Of a DNA stretch of 64,000 nt, positions 20,625 to 28,887 are shown in pieces. Numbering within the stretch: the first letter of the stretch is position 1; each line of letters begins with the position of its first letter. The stretch covers positions 868,001 to 932,000 of the forward strand of contig NZ_JAFDSS010000001.1 of NCBI RefSeq assembly GCF_017831975.1. Reading direction: 5' to 3'. A program made the translations under genes and the position numbers. The notes below the pieces were generated by a model. The model did no database searches and was not told where the DNA came from. It saw nothing but the letters and a program-made list of their open reading frames with translations. The stretch comes from Microbacterium terrae. GTDB lineage: Bacteria; Actinomycetota; Actinomycetes; Actinomycetales; Microbacteriaceae.

Positions 20625-21443
20625 GTGATCATCCTCGCGGCCACGCCGATCGGAAACCTGGGGGATGCCTCGCGGCGGCTCATCGAGGTGCTGGAGCAGG
20701 CGCCCGTCGTCGCCGCCGAAGACACGCGCACCGCGCAGCGGCTCTTCGCCGCCCTCGGCATCGCCAATCGCCCGCGGCTGATCGCGCTCCACGACCACAA
20801 CGAGAAGGACCGCGCTCCCGAGCTCGTCGAGCTCGCCCGCACCGGCGACGTGGTGCTGCTCAGCGACGCCGGGATGCCGACCGTCAGCGACCCCGGCTAC
20901 GGCGTGGTCGCCGCAGCGGCGGCCGCCGACGTGCTCGTGACAGCGATCCCGGGCCCGTCGGCGGTGGTGACGGCACTCGCCGTGTCGGGGCTCGCGACCG
21001 ACCGATTCACCTTCGAGGGCTTCGTGCCGCGCAAGCAGGGAGAGCGGTCCTCGGTCTTCCGCGCACTCGCCTCGGAGCCCCGCACCATGGTGTTCTTCGA
21101 CGCGCCGACGCGCGTGGCGGCGACGCTCGCCGACATGGCTGCGCAGTTCGGCGACGACCGCCGCGCCGCCGTGTGCCGCGAACTCACCAAGCTGCACGAG
21201 GAGGTCGCCCGCGGCACCCTCGCCGAACTCGCGGCGTGGGCGGCGGACGGCGTTCGCGGCGAACTCGTGGTCGTCGTCGCCGGCGCCGCGCCGCGCGAGG
21301 TCGACTTCCCCGACGCCGTCGCACAGGTGACCGCACTCGTCGCCGCCGGCACGCGCCTCAAGGATGCCGCCGGCGAGGTCGCCGCGAACACCGGGCACTC
21401 CAGCCGCGAGCTGTACCAGGCGGCACTCGCCGCGCGCAGCTGA
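20625..21443 (+). CDS. rsmI: 16S rRNA 2'-O-ribose C1402 methyltransferase RsmI
   Basis: SAM-dependent tetrapyrrole-methylase-fold enzyme that 2'-O-methylates C1402 in the 30S decoding centre. 272 residues, normal length. Family motifs: LAATPIGNLGDASRR at the N-terminus, AAEDTRTAQRL, LLSDAGMPTVSDPGY, and AIPGPSAVVTALAVSGL. A GTG start follows TAGTCT by 6 nt. A 15-bp sequence GCGCGCAGCTGAACC is duplicated across the stop codon (21,432-21,446 and 21,453-21,467), apparently a recent small duplication beyond the coding end. Confidence 0.95.
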   Translation: MIILAATPIGNLGDASRRLIEVLEQAPVVAAEDTRTAQRLFAALGIANRPRLIALHDHNEKDRAPELVELARTGDVVLLSDAGMPTVSDPGYGVVAAAAAADVLVTAIPGPSAVVTALAVSGLATDRFTFEGFVPRKQGERSSVFRALASEPRTMVFFDAPTRVAATLADMAAQFGDDRRAAVCRELTKLHEEVARGTLAELAAWAADGVRGELVVVVAGAAPREVDFPDAVAQVTALVAAGTRLKDAAGEVAANTGHSSRELYQAALAARS

Positions 21444-21509
21444 ACCGCGGCTGCGCGCAGCTGAACCTCCGCCGCGCGCGGCCTGATCGCAGCCGCGCGC
21501 GACGCCGGC

Positions 21510-22430
21510 TCAGCCCTTGACGGCGCCGGCGGTGAGACCGCCCACGATGTAGCGCTGCAGCAGCAGCGTCAGCACGAGGATCGGGATCGCGCCGATGACG
21601 GCGCCCGCCGTGAACAGACCCCAGTTGGCGCTCAGCTGATCCGACACCCAGCCGTACATCCCGACGGCCAGCGTCCACTGGTCCTCACCGGTGAGCACGA
21701 TCCTCGAGATGATGAACTCCGAGTAGGTGCCGATGAACGACAGCAGCGCGACCACCGCGAGGATGGGGGTCACGAGCGGGAAGATCAGGCGCCAGAAGAT
21801 CTGGGCGTGGCTGGCGCCGTCGATCTTCGCGGACTCATCGATCTCGATCGGCACGGTGTTGAAGAACCCGTAGAGCAGGAACGTGTTCGCACCCAGCACG
21901 CCGCCGAAGTAGATGCAGATCACCGCGATCTTCGAGTTGAAGCCGAGCGCCGGCACCACCTCGCCGAGCGCGAGCAGCATCAGGAAGATCGCGATGAACG
22001 CGAGCGCCTGCGGGAACATCTGGATGATGAGGAGGCCCGACAGGCTCGCGCGCCGACCGGAGAAGCGGAAGCGCGAGAACGCGTACGCGGCGGCCGCGCC
22101 CATCAGCACCGATCCGACCGAGGTCGCGATCGAGATGATGAGCGAGTTGCCCATCCACGTCCAGTACTTCGTCCCGCCGAGGGCGGCGAAGTTGTCGAAG
22201 CTCACGCTCGAGAAGAGCCCGGATGCCGCCGACAGCGTGCCGAAGGGGTTGAGGGCGGCCGACAGCGTGTACACGATCGGGAACGCCGCGTAGAACACGA
22301 TCACTGCGGCGAACAGGTACTTCCAGCCCACCTCGGCGAACCACCGGCGGCGGCGGGTGCGGGTGCGGGAGCGATCCGGCGACCCGGTCGAACCGGCCCC
22401 GGTCTGCGTGGTCACGGTCTGCGTGGACAT
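21510..22430 (-). CDS. Carbohydrate ABC transporter permease, MalG type
   Basis: Inner-membrane permease of 306 residues for an oligosaccharide importer. An Arg-rich N-terminus of about 30 residues precedes six hydrophobic segments. The EAA loop that contacts the ATPase is EIDESAKIDGASHAQIFWR. The ATG shares one base with the MalF-type stop (TGATG overlap), so the two subunits are translationally coupled. The frame stays open upstream, but the ATG at 22,430 gives the family-like N-terminus. No ATP-binding gene is in this locus; actinobacterial CUT1 systems commonly use a shared MsiK ATPase encoded elsewhere. Confidence 0.92.
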   Translation of the reverse strand: MSTQTVTTQTGAGSTGSPDRSRTRTRRRRWFAEVGWKYLFAAVIVFYAAFPIVYTLSAALNPFGTLSAASGLFSSVSFDNFAALGGTKYWTWMGNSLIISIATSVGSVLMGAAAAYAFSRFRFSGRRASLSGLLIIQMFPQALAFIAIFLMLLALGEVVPALGFNSKIAVICIYFGGVLGANTFLLYGFFNTVPIEIDESAKIDGASHAQIFWRLIFPLVTPILAVVALLSFIGTYSEFIISRIVLTGEDQWTLAVGMYGWVSDQLSANWGLFTAGAVIGAIPILVLTLLLQRYIVGGLTAGAVKG

Positions 22431-24052
22431 CACTGGAACTCCTCCAGGCGTCGGGTCTGACGGAACGAGATAGCGGCGATGACGCCGACGACGATGAACA
22501 CGACGATCGCGAGCGCGCTGGCGAGGCCGAAGTCGGCAGCACCGCCCGAGACGCCCGAGATGTCGTAGATCGCCGAGATGAGGATGTCGGTGTACCCGAG
22601 CGCGTACGGGGCGCCGGGGATCGACGGTCCGCCGTTGTTGAACAGGTAGATGACGGTGAAGTTGTTGAAGCCGACGGCGAACGACGAGATCGCGAGCGGC
22701 GCGGTCGACACCAGCAGCAGCGGCAGGATGATCGATCGGAAGCGTCGGAACCTGCCGGCGCCGTCGATCTCGGCCGCCTCGAGCGCGTCGCTCGGGATCG
22801 CCTGGAGGGCACCCGTGCAGACCAGGAACCAGTAGGGGAAGCTCAGCCACACGTTCACGAACAGCACCGCGAACCGGGCGAGCCAGGGGTCGCCGAGCCA
22901 GTTGATGTTCGCCCCGAAGAAGAACAGCTCGTTCACGACGCCGAACTCGGCGTTGAACATGCCGCGGAACACGAGCGCCGAGAGGAACACCGGGAACGCG
23001 TACGGGAGGATGAAGAGCGTCCGTAGCACCTTGCGGCCGCGCACGCGCGGGTCGTTGAACACGAGTGCGAAGAGAAGGCCGAGCCCGAACGGCACGAGCA
23101 CCGACAGGATCGCGAACGCGAAGGTCCACGCCGCCACGATGAGCAGGGGCTCGGCGAGGCGGGGGTCGGTGAAGATCTTGACGAAGTTGTCGAACCCGAC
23201 GCTGACGAACCAGCCCGTCGGCAGGCTCGAGCCGTCGTCGGCGGTGAAGCTGCCGGTGTCGGTCGCGTGGTAGACCGTGCCGGTCGAGGTGTCGGTGATG
23301 GTCTGCGCCGCCTCGTCCCAGACCAGCGTGGACTGATAGACGGCACCGCTCGAGCCGTCGCGGGTGCGGATCGACCCGTCGTTCGGGTCCTCCGACACGG
23401 CGACGCGCAGGTCGATGACGGTCTGCTGCAGCTCCTGATCGCTGAGCAGCCGGCTGCGGTCGACGATCGTCCACCCGGGGACGTCGGTGGGGGCGCCGGC
23501 GGTCATCTCGCCGACGACCTCGAGCGGCTCGAGCTCGGAGCCGACCTTGACGACGCCGTCGTCGTTGATCGCGAAGCCGAGCTCGCCGAGGCCGCGTTCG
23601 ACGACCGTGAGCGGGTAGGTCGGCGAGCCTTCGACACGACGCTCGCCCTGGATGAGAGCTGCGTCGACGGCCTGCTCCTGCGACCCGGCGTGACCGGTGC
23701 CGTAGTTGGTGAAGGCGATGTAGGCGGTGTAGCCGAAGATGAAGATCTGGAACGTGAACAGGAAGATGAGTCCGGGGAGCAGGTACTTCATCGGAAGCGC
23801 GCGCTTGGAGAAGTAGACCCAGTCGACGGCGATGAGGATGATCACCATGCCGCCGAGGATGACCCACGACTCGACGCGGAACGCCGAGATGATGATCGCG
23901 ATCCCCAGGGCGTTGACCAGCGCGACGAGGATCAGCTTGACGATGAAGCCCCACCCGATTCCGTTCCACCGGCGGGCATGGGACTCGCCCGTCGCCCGCG
24001 GCTTCTCGTCATCCGGCGGCGCCACCGCGGATCCTGCTTCCTGCACCGACAT
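22430..24052 (-). CDS. Carbohydrate ABC transporter permease, MalF type, with large external domain
   Basis: 540-residue permease, like E. coli MalF in having a long extracytoplasmic insertion. Three hydrophobic segments lie within residues 35-110, then a hydrophilic domain of about 150 residues (roughly 115-280), then the core transmembrane region. The EAA loop reads EAAEIDGAGRFRRFR. The external domain probably docks the binding protein. Located between malE- and malG-type genes; an 80-bp gap upstream carries a strong hairpin. With GH42 downstream of the same regulator, a galactoside or galacto-oligosaccharide is the likely cargo. Confidence 0.92.
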   Translation of the reverse strand: MSVQEAGSAVAPPDDEKPRATGESHARRWNGIGWGFIVKLILVALVNALGIAIIISAFRVESWVILGGMVIILIAVDWVYFSKRALPMKYLLPGLIFLFTFQIFIFGYTAYIAFTNYGTGHAGSQEQAVDAALIQGERRVEGSPTYPLTVVERGLGELGFAINDDGVVKVGSELEPLEVVGEMTAGAPTDVPGWTIVDRSRLLSDQELQQTVIDLRVAVSEDPNDGSIRTRDGSSGAVYQSTLVWDEAAQTITDTSTGTVYHATDTGSFTADDGSSLPTGWFVSVGFDNFVKIFTDPRLAEPLLIVAAWTFAFAILSVLVPFGLGLLFALVFNDPRVRGRKVLRTLFILPYAFPVFLSALVFRGMFNAEFGVVNELFFFGANINWLGDPWLARFAVLFVNVWLSFPYWFLVCTGALQAIPSDALEAAEIDGAGRFRRFRSIILPLLLVSTAPLAISSFAVGFNNFTVIYLFNNGGPSIPGAPYALGYTDILISAIYDISGVSGGAADFGLASALAIVVFIVVGVIAAISFRQTRRLEEFQ

Positions 24053-24091
24053 CTGTCCTCCTGTTCGACGGCGTCTGCGTGTGTGGACGGT

Positions 24092-24126
24092 GACCGGGGG
24101 CGGACGACGATCGTCCGCCCCCGGTC
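24092..24126 (-). terminator. 16-bp perfect hairpin between binding-protein and permease genes
   Basis: GACCGGGGGCGGACGA pairs fully with TCGTCCGCCCCCGGTC across a 3-nt loop. It starts 7 nt after the binding-protein stop (transcription runs right to left) and has no U-run. It probably stabilises the binding-protein message or stops part of the transcription, giving more binding protein than permease. Confidence 0.75.
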
Positions 24127-24132
24127 GGGTCG

Positions 24133-25377
24133 TCAGCCCTCCAGAGCTGCGGTGAGCTCGTCGATCATCGTGTTCCAGGTCGACACGGGGTCGGCACCGG
24201 AGATGATCTGAACCTCAGCGGCGTTCCAGTAGTCCCACACCGAACCCATCTCGGGGATCGAGGGCATGGGCACTCCGGTCTTCGACGAGGCGAGGAAGCC
24301 CGCGATGATCGGGTCGGATGCCACCTCGTCGGCGAGGTCCGACCACGCCGGGATGCGGGGGTCCGCCTCGTACAGGGCGCGCTGGGCGTCCTCGGTGCCG
24401 ATGTAGTTCACGAGGAACTCGTTGGCGAGGAGGGTGTTGGCGCTCTGCGAGCTCAGGTAGAAGCCCTGCACGCCGACGAACGGCGCAGCATCCTCGCCAC
24501 CGGCCGACGGGATCGGGTTCACCGCGACCTCGACGCCCTGGGCGGTGAGGTCGGCGATGGCCCACGGGCCCTGGACGGTGAACGGCGCCTTGCCGGTCGC
24601 GAACAGCTCGTTGTTGATCGCGTAGTCGACGGTCGTCGAGATGTAGCCGGTGCCCTTCTCGCCGTTCTCGCCGAGCCAGGTCGCGAACGCCTCGCCGGCC
24701 TCGCCGCCCATGCCGACCTCGCTGGTGTACGAGCCCGACTCGTCCTGCACGAAGACCGGAGCGCCGAACGACGTCTGGAATCCGTACATCGTGTAGCCGT
24801 CACCGGTCTGACCGGCCGTGTTGATCACGAACGGACGCTCGGCGCCCGAGTCGAGACCGGCCTGGATCATGTCGTCCCACGTCGCCGGAGCCTCTTCGCC
24901 GACGAGGTCGACGTTCTGGATCAGGGCGATGGTCTCGAGCGAGTACGGGAGGGCGTAGAGCTGTCCGTCGTACGTCATCGCGTCGAGGGCCACCTGCTCG
25001 AACTGCGACGCGGTGTCGCCGAGGTCGATGGTGTTCACGACGCCGGCCGCGACCAGCGCGCCCAGCCAGTCGTGCGCGCCGACGGTGATGTCGGGTCCGT
25101 CACCGGTGGGCACCTGGGCGATGAAGTCGTTGCGGATGTCATCGAAGTTCTTCTGGACGAGCTCGACGGTCGCGCCGGTCTCCTCCTCGAACGTCGCGGC
25201 AGCCGCCTCGACCGCGGGCATGCGGTTCTCGTCGACCCAGACGGTGAGCGTCTGCCCGGCGCCGTCGATGGGTGCGGCCTCGGTGGGCTCGGCTTCGCCG
25301 CCCGTGCCCGAGCTGCAGCCTGCCAGTAGTGCCGCGGTCGCAAGAAGTGCGACCCCGGCGCCGATGTGCTTGCGCAT
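24133..25377 (-). CDS. Carbohydrate ABC transporter substrate-binding lipoprotein, MalE type
   Basis: Extracellular solute-binding protein family 1, 414 residues. Signal peptide MRKHIGAGVALLATAAL ends in lipobox LLAGC with Cys at 21, followed by a Gly/Ser/Glu linker. The mature part contains typical MalE-like motifs (TLTVWVDENRMPAVE, VAVNPIPSAGG). It heads the malE-F-G unit; an AAGGA ribosome site precedes the ATG but lies inside a 14-bp palindrome. Substrate inferred as a beta-galactoside or galacto-oligosaccharide from the adjacent GH42 enzyme. Confidence 0.92.
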   Translation of the reverse strand: MRKHIGAGVALLATAALLAGCSSGTGGEAEPTEAAPIDGAGQTLTVWVDENRMPAVEAAAATFEEETGATVELVQKNFDDIRNDFIAQVPTGDGPDITVGAHDWLGALVAAGVVNTIDLGDTASQFEQVALDAMTYDGQLYALPYSLETIALIQNVDLVGEEAPATWDDMIQAGLDSGAERPFVINTAGQTGDGYTMYGFQTSFGAPVFVQDESGSYTSEVGMGGEAGEAFATWLGENGEKGTGYISTTVDYAINNELFATGKAPFTVQGPWAIADLTAQGVEVAVNPIPSAGGEDAAPFVGVQGFYLSSQSANTLLANEFLVNYIGTEDAQRALYEADPRIPAWSDLADEVASDPIIAGFLASSKTGVPMPSIPEMGSVWDYWNAAEVQIISGADPVSTWNTMIDELTAALEG

Positions 25378-25383
25378 GGTTTT

Positions 25384-25397
25384 CCTTCCAAGGAAGG
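25384..25397 (-). promoter_or_regulatory. Palindrome enclosing the malE-type ribosome binding site
   Basis: CCTTCCAAGGAAGG is a perfect 14-bp palindrome whose minus-strand copy supplies the GGAAGG Shine-Dalgarno just before the ATG at 25,377. Folding, or binding of a protein, could hide the site. Confidence 0.5.
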
Positions 25398-25522
25398 GCC
25401 GATCCGGCGCTGTCTCGTTGATCGCGCCGTCACGACCGTTTGGTTACTCTCAGTGCCCGGGATGGGTGGTGCTGGGTGTTCGAGCGCCTCGCTCTGACGG
25501 TATCCCGGAACCTGGGGCGAGG

Positions 25523-27619
25523 CTAGGGATTGCCGCCTGTGGAGCGACCACCCCCCTGGGTGTCCGCGATCGGCGTGCGCAACACCGCGACGCCGCCGGG
25601 TTCTACGGTGACGGAGCCGTCGACGACGGTCCCGCCCAGGATCTCTTCGCCCGAGCCGGCGAGCTGTGCCGGGGTGTCGCGGTGGTTGACCGCGATCACG
25701 TACCGGGCGTCCTCGCCGTGGCGGACCATCACCTCGAGGCCCTCGGGGTGGCCGGGCAGCTCGACGCCGGCATCGGCGTAGACGGCGCCGAGCAGGGTCG
25801 ACAGGCCCGCGGCGTCGAGGCGGGTGCTGACGTACCAGCCGGTGCCCTCGCCGTGGGTGTTGCGGGTGATGGCCGGCTTGTCGGCGCCGGGACCGTCGAC
25901 GTAGGTCGCGACGACGTCTGCGCCCTCCAGGGCGATGTCCTCGGCCCAGGCGTCGGCGGAGAGCGCGTGCGGGTCGTCGCCCGCGGCGCCCGTCCACGAC
26001 ACCGTCACGCCGTCTCCGTCGCGGAGCGGCAGGAACTCCTCGACCGTCAGGCCGAGTGCGTCGCGGAGCGGAGCCACGAAGCCGCCGGGGTGCACGGCGT
26101 CGTTCTCGTCGACGATGGCCGAGAAGAACGACACGAGCAGCGTGCCGCCGGCCTCGACGTAGCGGGTGAGGTTCGCGGCGTCCTTCGTGCTCAGCAGGTA
26201 CTGCGCGGGGGCGACGACCAGCTTGTACTTCGACAGGTCGTGGCCGGGGAGGGCGAAGTCGACGGCGACGCCGTCGCGCCAGAGCTGCTCGTAGAACGCG
26301 CGTATCTGGTCGGCGTGGGTGATGTCCTCCGACGGGCGCCATTCGAGGTCCTGGGCCCAGAACGACTCGAAGTCCCAGAGGATCGCCACCTCGGGCTGCA
26401 CGGTCGACCCGCGGACGCCCGCGACGCGCTGGAGCGCGCCGCCGAGCTCGACGACCTCGCGCCAGACGCGCGATGTGGTGCCGGCGTGCGGCACCATCGC
26501 GGAGTGGAACTTCTCGGCGCCCGAGCGCGAGGCGCGCCACTGGAAGAACATGATCGCGTCGGCGCCGCGGCCGAGGTGCGTGAAGGAGTTGCGTGCCATC
26601 TCGCCGGGGCGCTTCGCGATGTTGCGGGGCTGCCAGTTGACCGCCGAGGTGGAGTGCTCCATCAGGATCCACGGCTTGCCGCCGCCGACCGAGCGGGTGA
26701 GGTCGGCGGCGATCGCCAGGCCGATCTCGCCCTCGGGGTCGGCCGCCCACAGGTAGTGGTCGTCCGAGACGATGTCGACCTCGCGCGCCCAGGCCCACAT
26801 GTCGGTGGTCCAGCTCTGGTTGGCCATGAAGTTGGTGGTGACCGGGAGCGACGAGTGCGCGCGGATGGCGTCGCGCTCGGCGATGAAGCAGTCGCGCAGC
26901 TGGTGGTCGGTGAACCGCGCGAAGTCGAGGCGCTGCGCCGGGTTGACCACCGACGGGGCGGCGGCGGGCGCGCCGATGTGGTCCCACTCTCCGTACCGCT
27001 GGCCCCAGAACGTGGTGCCCCACGCGGCGTTGAGCGCGTCGAGCGTGCCGTACCGTGCGCGCAGCCACTTACGGAAGGCGGCGACCGACTGCGGCGAGTA
27101 GTCCTCGCCGACCGGCACGCCGTACTCGTTGTGGACGTGCCACATGACGACGGCAGGATGCTGCGCGTACCGCTCCGCGAGGGCCGAGGCGATGCGCACG
27201 ATGGCCTCGCGGAACACCGGCGACGAGTGCGACGCCATGCCGCGGGCACCGAAGCCCTGCACGACGCCGTTGCGGTCGATCACCCGCGCGTCGGGGTGGT
27301 TCGCGAAGAACCATGCCGGGGGCGAGGCGGTCGGGGTGCCGAGGTCGACACTGACGCCGTTCTCGTGCAGCAGGTCGAGGAGCTCGTCGAGCCACGCGAA
27401 GTCGAACACGCCCTCGCTCGTCTCCAGCAGCGCCCACGAGAAGATGCCGACGCTGACCAGGTTGACGCCGGCCTCGCGCATGAGGGCGGCGTCTTCGCGC
27501 CAGACCTCGCGCGGCCACTGCTCGGGCGTGTAATCGCCGCCGTAGGCGAGGCCGTCGATCGCGGGCCAGGGGAGGGACGTCATGACGCTCCATCGGGTCG
27601 GAAGTGTTGCGGTTTTCAT
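25523..27619 (-). CDS. Beta-galactosidase, glycoside hydrolase family 42
   Basis: Hydrolyses terminal beta-galactosides inside the cell; 698 residues, usual for GH42. The (beta/alpha)8 domain starts at GGDYTPEQWP. The acid/base Glu is Glu165 in HVHNEYG, and the nucleophile is Glu321 in WILMEHSTSAVNWQ. Trimerisation and C-terminal beta domains follow. No signal peptide. Two possible starts: ATG 27,619, just inside the operator region, or ATG 27,583 (MTSLPWPAIDG), where conservation seems to begin; the longer is given. It lies upstream of malE-F-G in the same direction, with a 145-bp gap, and under a LacI-type operator. Confidence 0.93.
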   Translation of the reverse strand: MKTATLPTRWSVMTSLPWPAIDGLAYGGDYTPEQWPREVWREDAALMREAGVNLVSVGIFSWALLETSEGVFDFAWLDELLDLLHENGVSVDLGTPTASPPAWFFANHPDARVIDRNGVVQGFGARGMASHSSPVFREAIVRIASALAERYAQHPAVVMWHVHNEYGVPVGEDYSPQSVAAFRKWLRARYGTLDALNAAWGTTFWGQRYGEWDHIGAPAAAPSVVNPAQRLDFARFTDHQLRDCFIAERDAIRAHSSLPVTTNFMANQSWTTDMWAWAREVDIVSDDHYLWAADPEGEIGLAIAADLTRSVGGGKPWILMEHSTSAVNWQPRNIAKRPGEMARNSFTHLGRGADAIMFFQWRASRSGAEKFHSAMVPHAGTTSRVWREVVELGGALQRVAGVRGSTVQPEVAILWDFESFWAQDLEWRPSEDITHADQIRAFYEQLWRDGVAVDFALPGHDLSKYKLVVAPAQYLLSTKDAANLTRYVEAGGTLLVSFFSAIVDENDAVHPGGFVAPLRDALGLTVEEFLPLRDGDGVTVSWTGAAGDDPHALSADAWAEDIALEGADVVATYVDGPGADKPAITRNTHGEGTGWYVSTRLDAAGLSTLLGAVYADAGVELPGHPEGLEVMVRHGEDARYVIAVNHRDTPAQLAGSGEEILGGTVVDGSVTVEPGGVAVLRTPIADTQGGGRSTGGNP

Positions 27620-27632
27620 CTCAGTGCACGAC

Positions 27633-27646
27633 TGGGACCGGTCACA
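27633..27646 (-). promoter_or_regulatory. LacI-family operator at the beta-galactosidase start
   Basis: TGGGACCGGTCACA, a near-palindrome centred on CCGG, lies 14 bp upstream of the beta-galactosidase ATG. It is the exact reverse complement of the site at 27,703-27,716, and the identity extends to 18 bp. Its position is expected to block transcription of the galactosidase gene. Confidence 0.75.
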
Positions 27647-27702
27647 GTTCTACCTCACCGAGGTGACGATCGCGCATCGTTCGCACGGAACCGTTACCCA
27701 AC

Positions 27703-27716
27703 TGTGACCGGTCCCA
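27703..27716 (+). promoter_or_regulatory. Second LacI-family operator in the divergent gap
   Basis: TGTGACCGGTCCCA, reverse complement of the first site and 70 bp away centre to centre (about 6.7 helical turns). It lies 42 bp upstream of the lacI-type -10 box TAGAGT (27,758-27,763), suitable for looping or autoregulation. Confidence 0.75.
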
Positions 27717-27771
27717 GATTCGCGCCCGGAAAGCTCCCCAACGCGTGCCGCGCGGGGTAGAGTCGCTGGTC

Positions 27772-28788
27772 GTGGAGGAGACGACGAGCGTCCGGCGAAA
27801 GCCCACGATCCGCGATGTCGCCGCCGCGGCAGGCGTGTCGCGGGGCACCGTGTCGCGTGTGATCAACGGCGGTCACTGGGTCTCGCCCGACGCGCGCATC
27901 GCCGTCGAAGACGCCATCCGGCGCACCGGCTACACCGCGAACCACGCAGCGCGCAGCCTCGCGACCGGCCGCGCGAACTCGCTGGCGTTCCTGCTCACCG
28001 AGCCGCAGCACCTGCTGTTCGCCGATCCGACGTTCGCCCTGCTGCTGCGCGGCGCGGCCGAGGCGCTCGCCCAGCGCTCGATGACGCTGGTGCTGCTCGT
28101 CGCCGGAACCCCTGCCGAGCGCGCGAGCGTCACGCACTTCGTCAGCGCCGGCCACGTCGACGGCGTGCTGCTCATCTCGTCGCACGAGTCCGACCCCCTG
28201 CTCGAGGAGCTGCTGGGCGCCGGGGTGCCGACGGTGAGCTGCGGCATCCCGCTCGGCCACGACGTGCAGCTGCCGACGGTCTCGGTCGACGAAGAGGGCT
28301 CCGCCCGCACGATGACGCGATACCTGCGCGAGCAGGGGCATCGCCGGATCGCCATGATCGCCGGCCCCGCCGACACCCCGGGCGGCCGCTACCGGCTCGT
28401 GGGCTTCCAGAGCGAGATGGGGGATGCCTTCGATCCCGCCCTCGTGGAGGTCGGCGACTACTCCCAGGAGTCCGGCGCCGTCGCGATGGGCCGCCTCCTC
28501 GAACGCGGGGGTGACATGGACGCCGTGTTCGCCGCCAGCGACCTCATGGCGGCAGGCGCGATCGCGGCGGCGCGACGCGCCGGGCTGCGCGTGCCCGAAG
28601 ACATCGCGATCGCCGGCTTCGACGACTCGGGTCTCGCGGCGACGCACGAGCCGCCGCTCACCACGATGCGCCAGCCGTGGGAGCAGCTCAGCGAGCAGAT
28701 GGTGTCGCTCGTGCTCGAGGTGATCGCCGGGCGCAGCCCCGCCGCGGTCACGCTGCCGACGACGCTCGTCGTCCGCGCGAGCGCCTGA
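27772..28788 (+). CDS. LacI-family transcriptional regulator of the beta-galactoside locus
   Basis: Repressor of 338 residues. The N-terminal LacI HTH reads TIRDVAAAAGVSRGTVSRVI, followed by a hinge helix region (NHAARSLATGR) and a periplasmic-binding-like ligand domain with AGFDDSGLAATHEPPLTT. The GTG at 27,772 is preferred: TAGAGT lies 8 nt upstream and the protein then starts MEETTSVRRKPT, while the longer frame only adds a few unsupported residues. Divergent from the GH42 gene with two matching operators between them, so it very probably controls both directions in response to a galactoside. Confidence 0.92.
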   Translation: MEETTSVRRKPTIRDVAAAAGVSRGTVSRVINGGHWVSPDARIAVEDAIRRTGYTANHAARSLATGRANSLAFLLTEPQHLLFADPTFALLLRGAAEALAQRSMTLVLLVAGTPAERASVTHFVSAGHVDGVLLISSHESDPLLEELLGAGVPTVSCGIPLGHDVQLPTVSVDEEGSARTMTRYLREQGHRRIAMIAGPADTPGGRYRLVGFQSEMGDAFDPALVEVGDYSQESGAVAMGRLLERGGDMDAVFAASDLMAAGAIAAARRAGLRVPEDIAIAGFDDSGLAATHEPPLTTMRQPWEQLSEQMVSLVLEVIAGRSPAAVTLPTTLVVRASA

Positions 28789-28887
28789 ACGCCCGCGGAA
28801 TGTGACGAAACGGCGTCCCGGGGCGCCGGCATCCGTCGGTTCCGTCACGGCGCCGGAAGGCGCATCCCGCGCAATTAGACTTCACGG

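Noticed and set aside
21510..23969. Fused MalF-MalG reading frame of 819 codons
   Set aside because: Its N-terminal part is an out-of-frame reading of the MalF-type gene; the MalG-type protein starts at 22,430 in a TGATG overlap.
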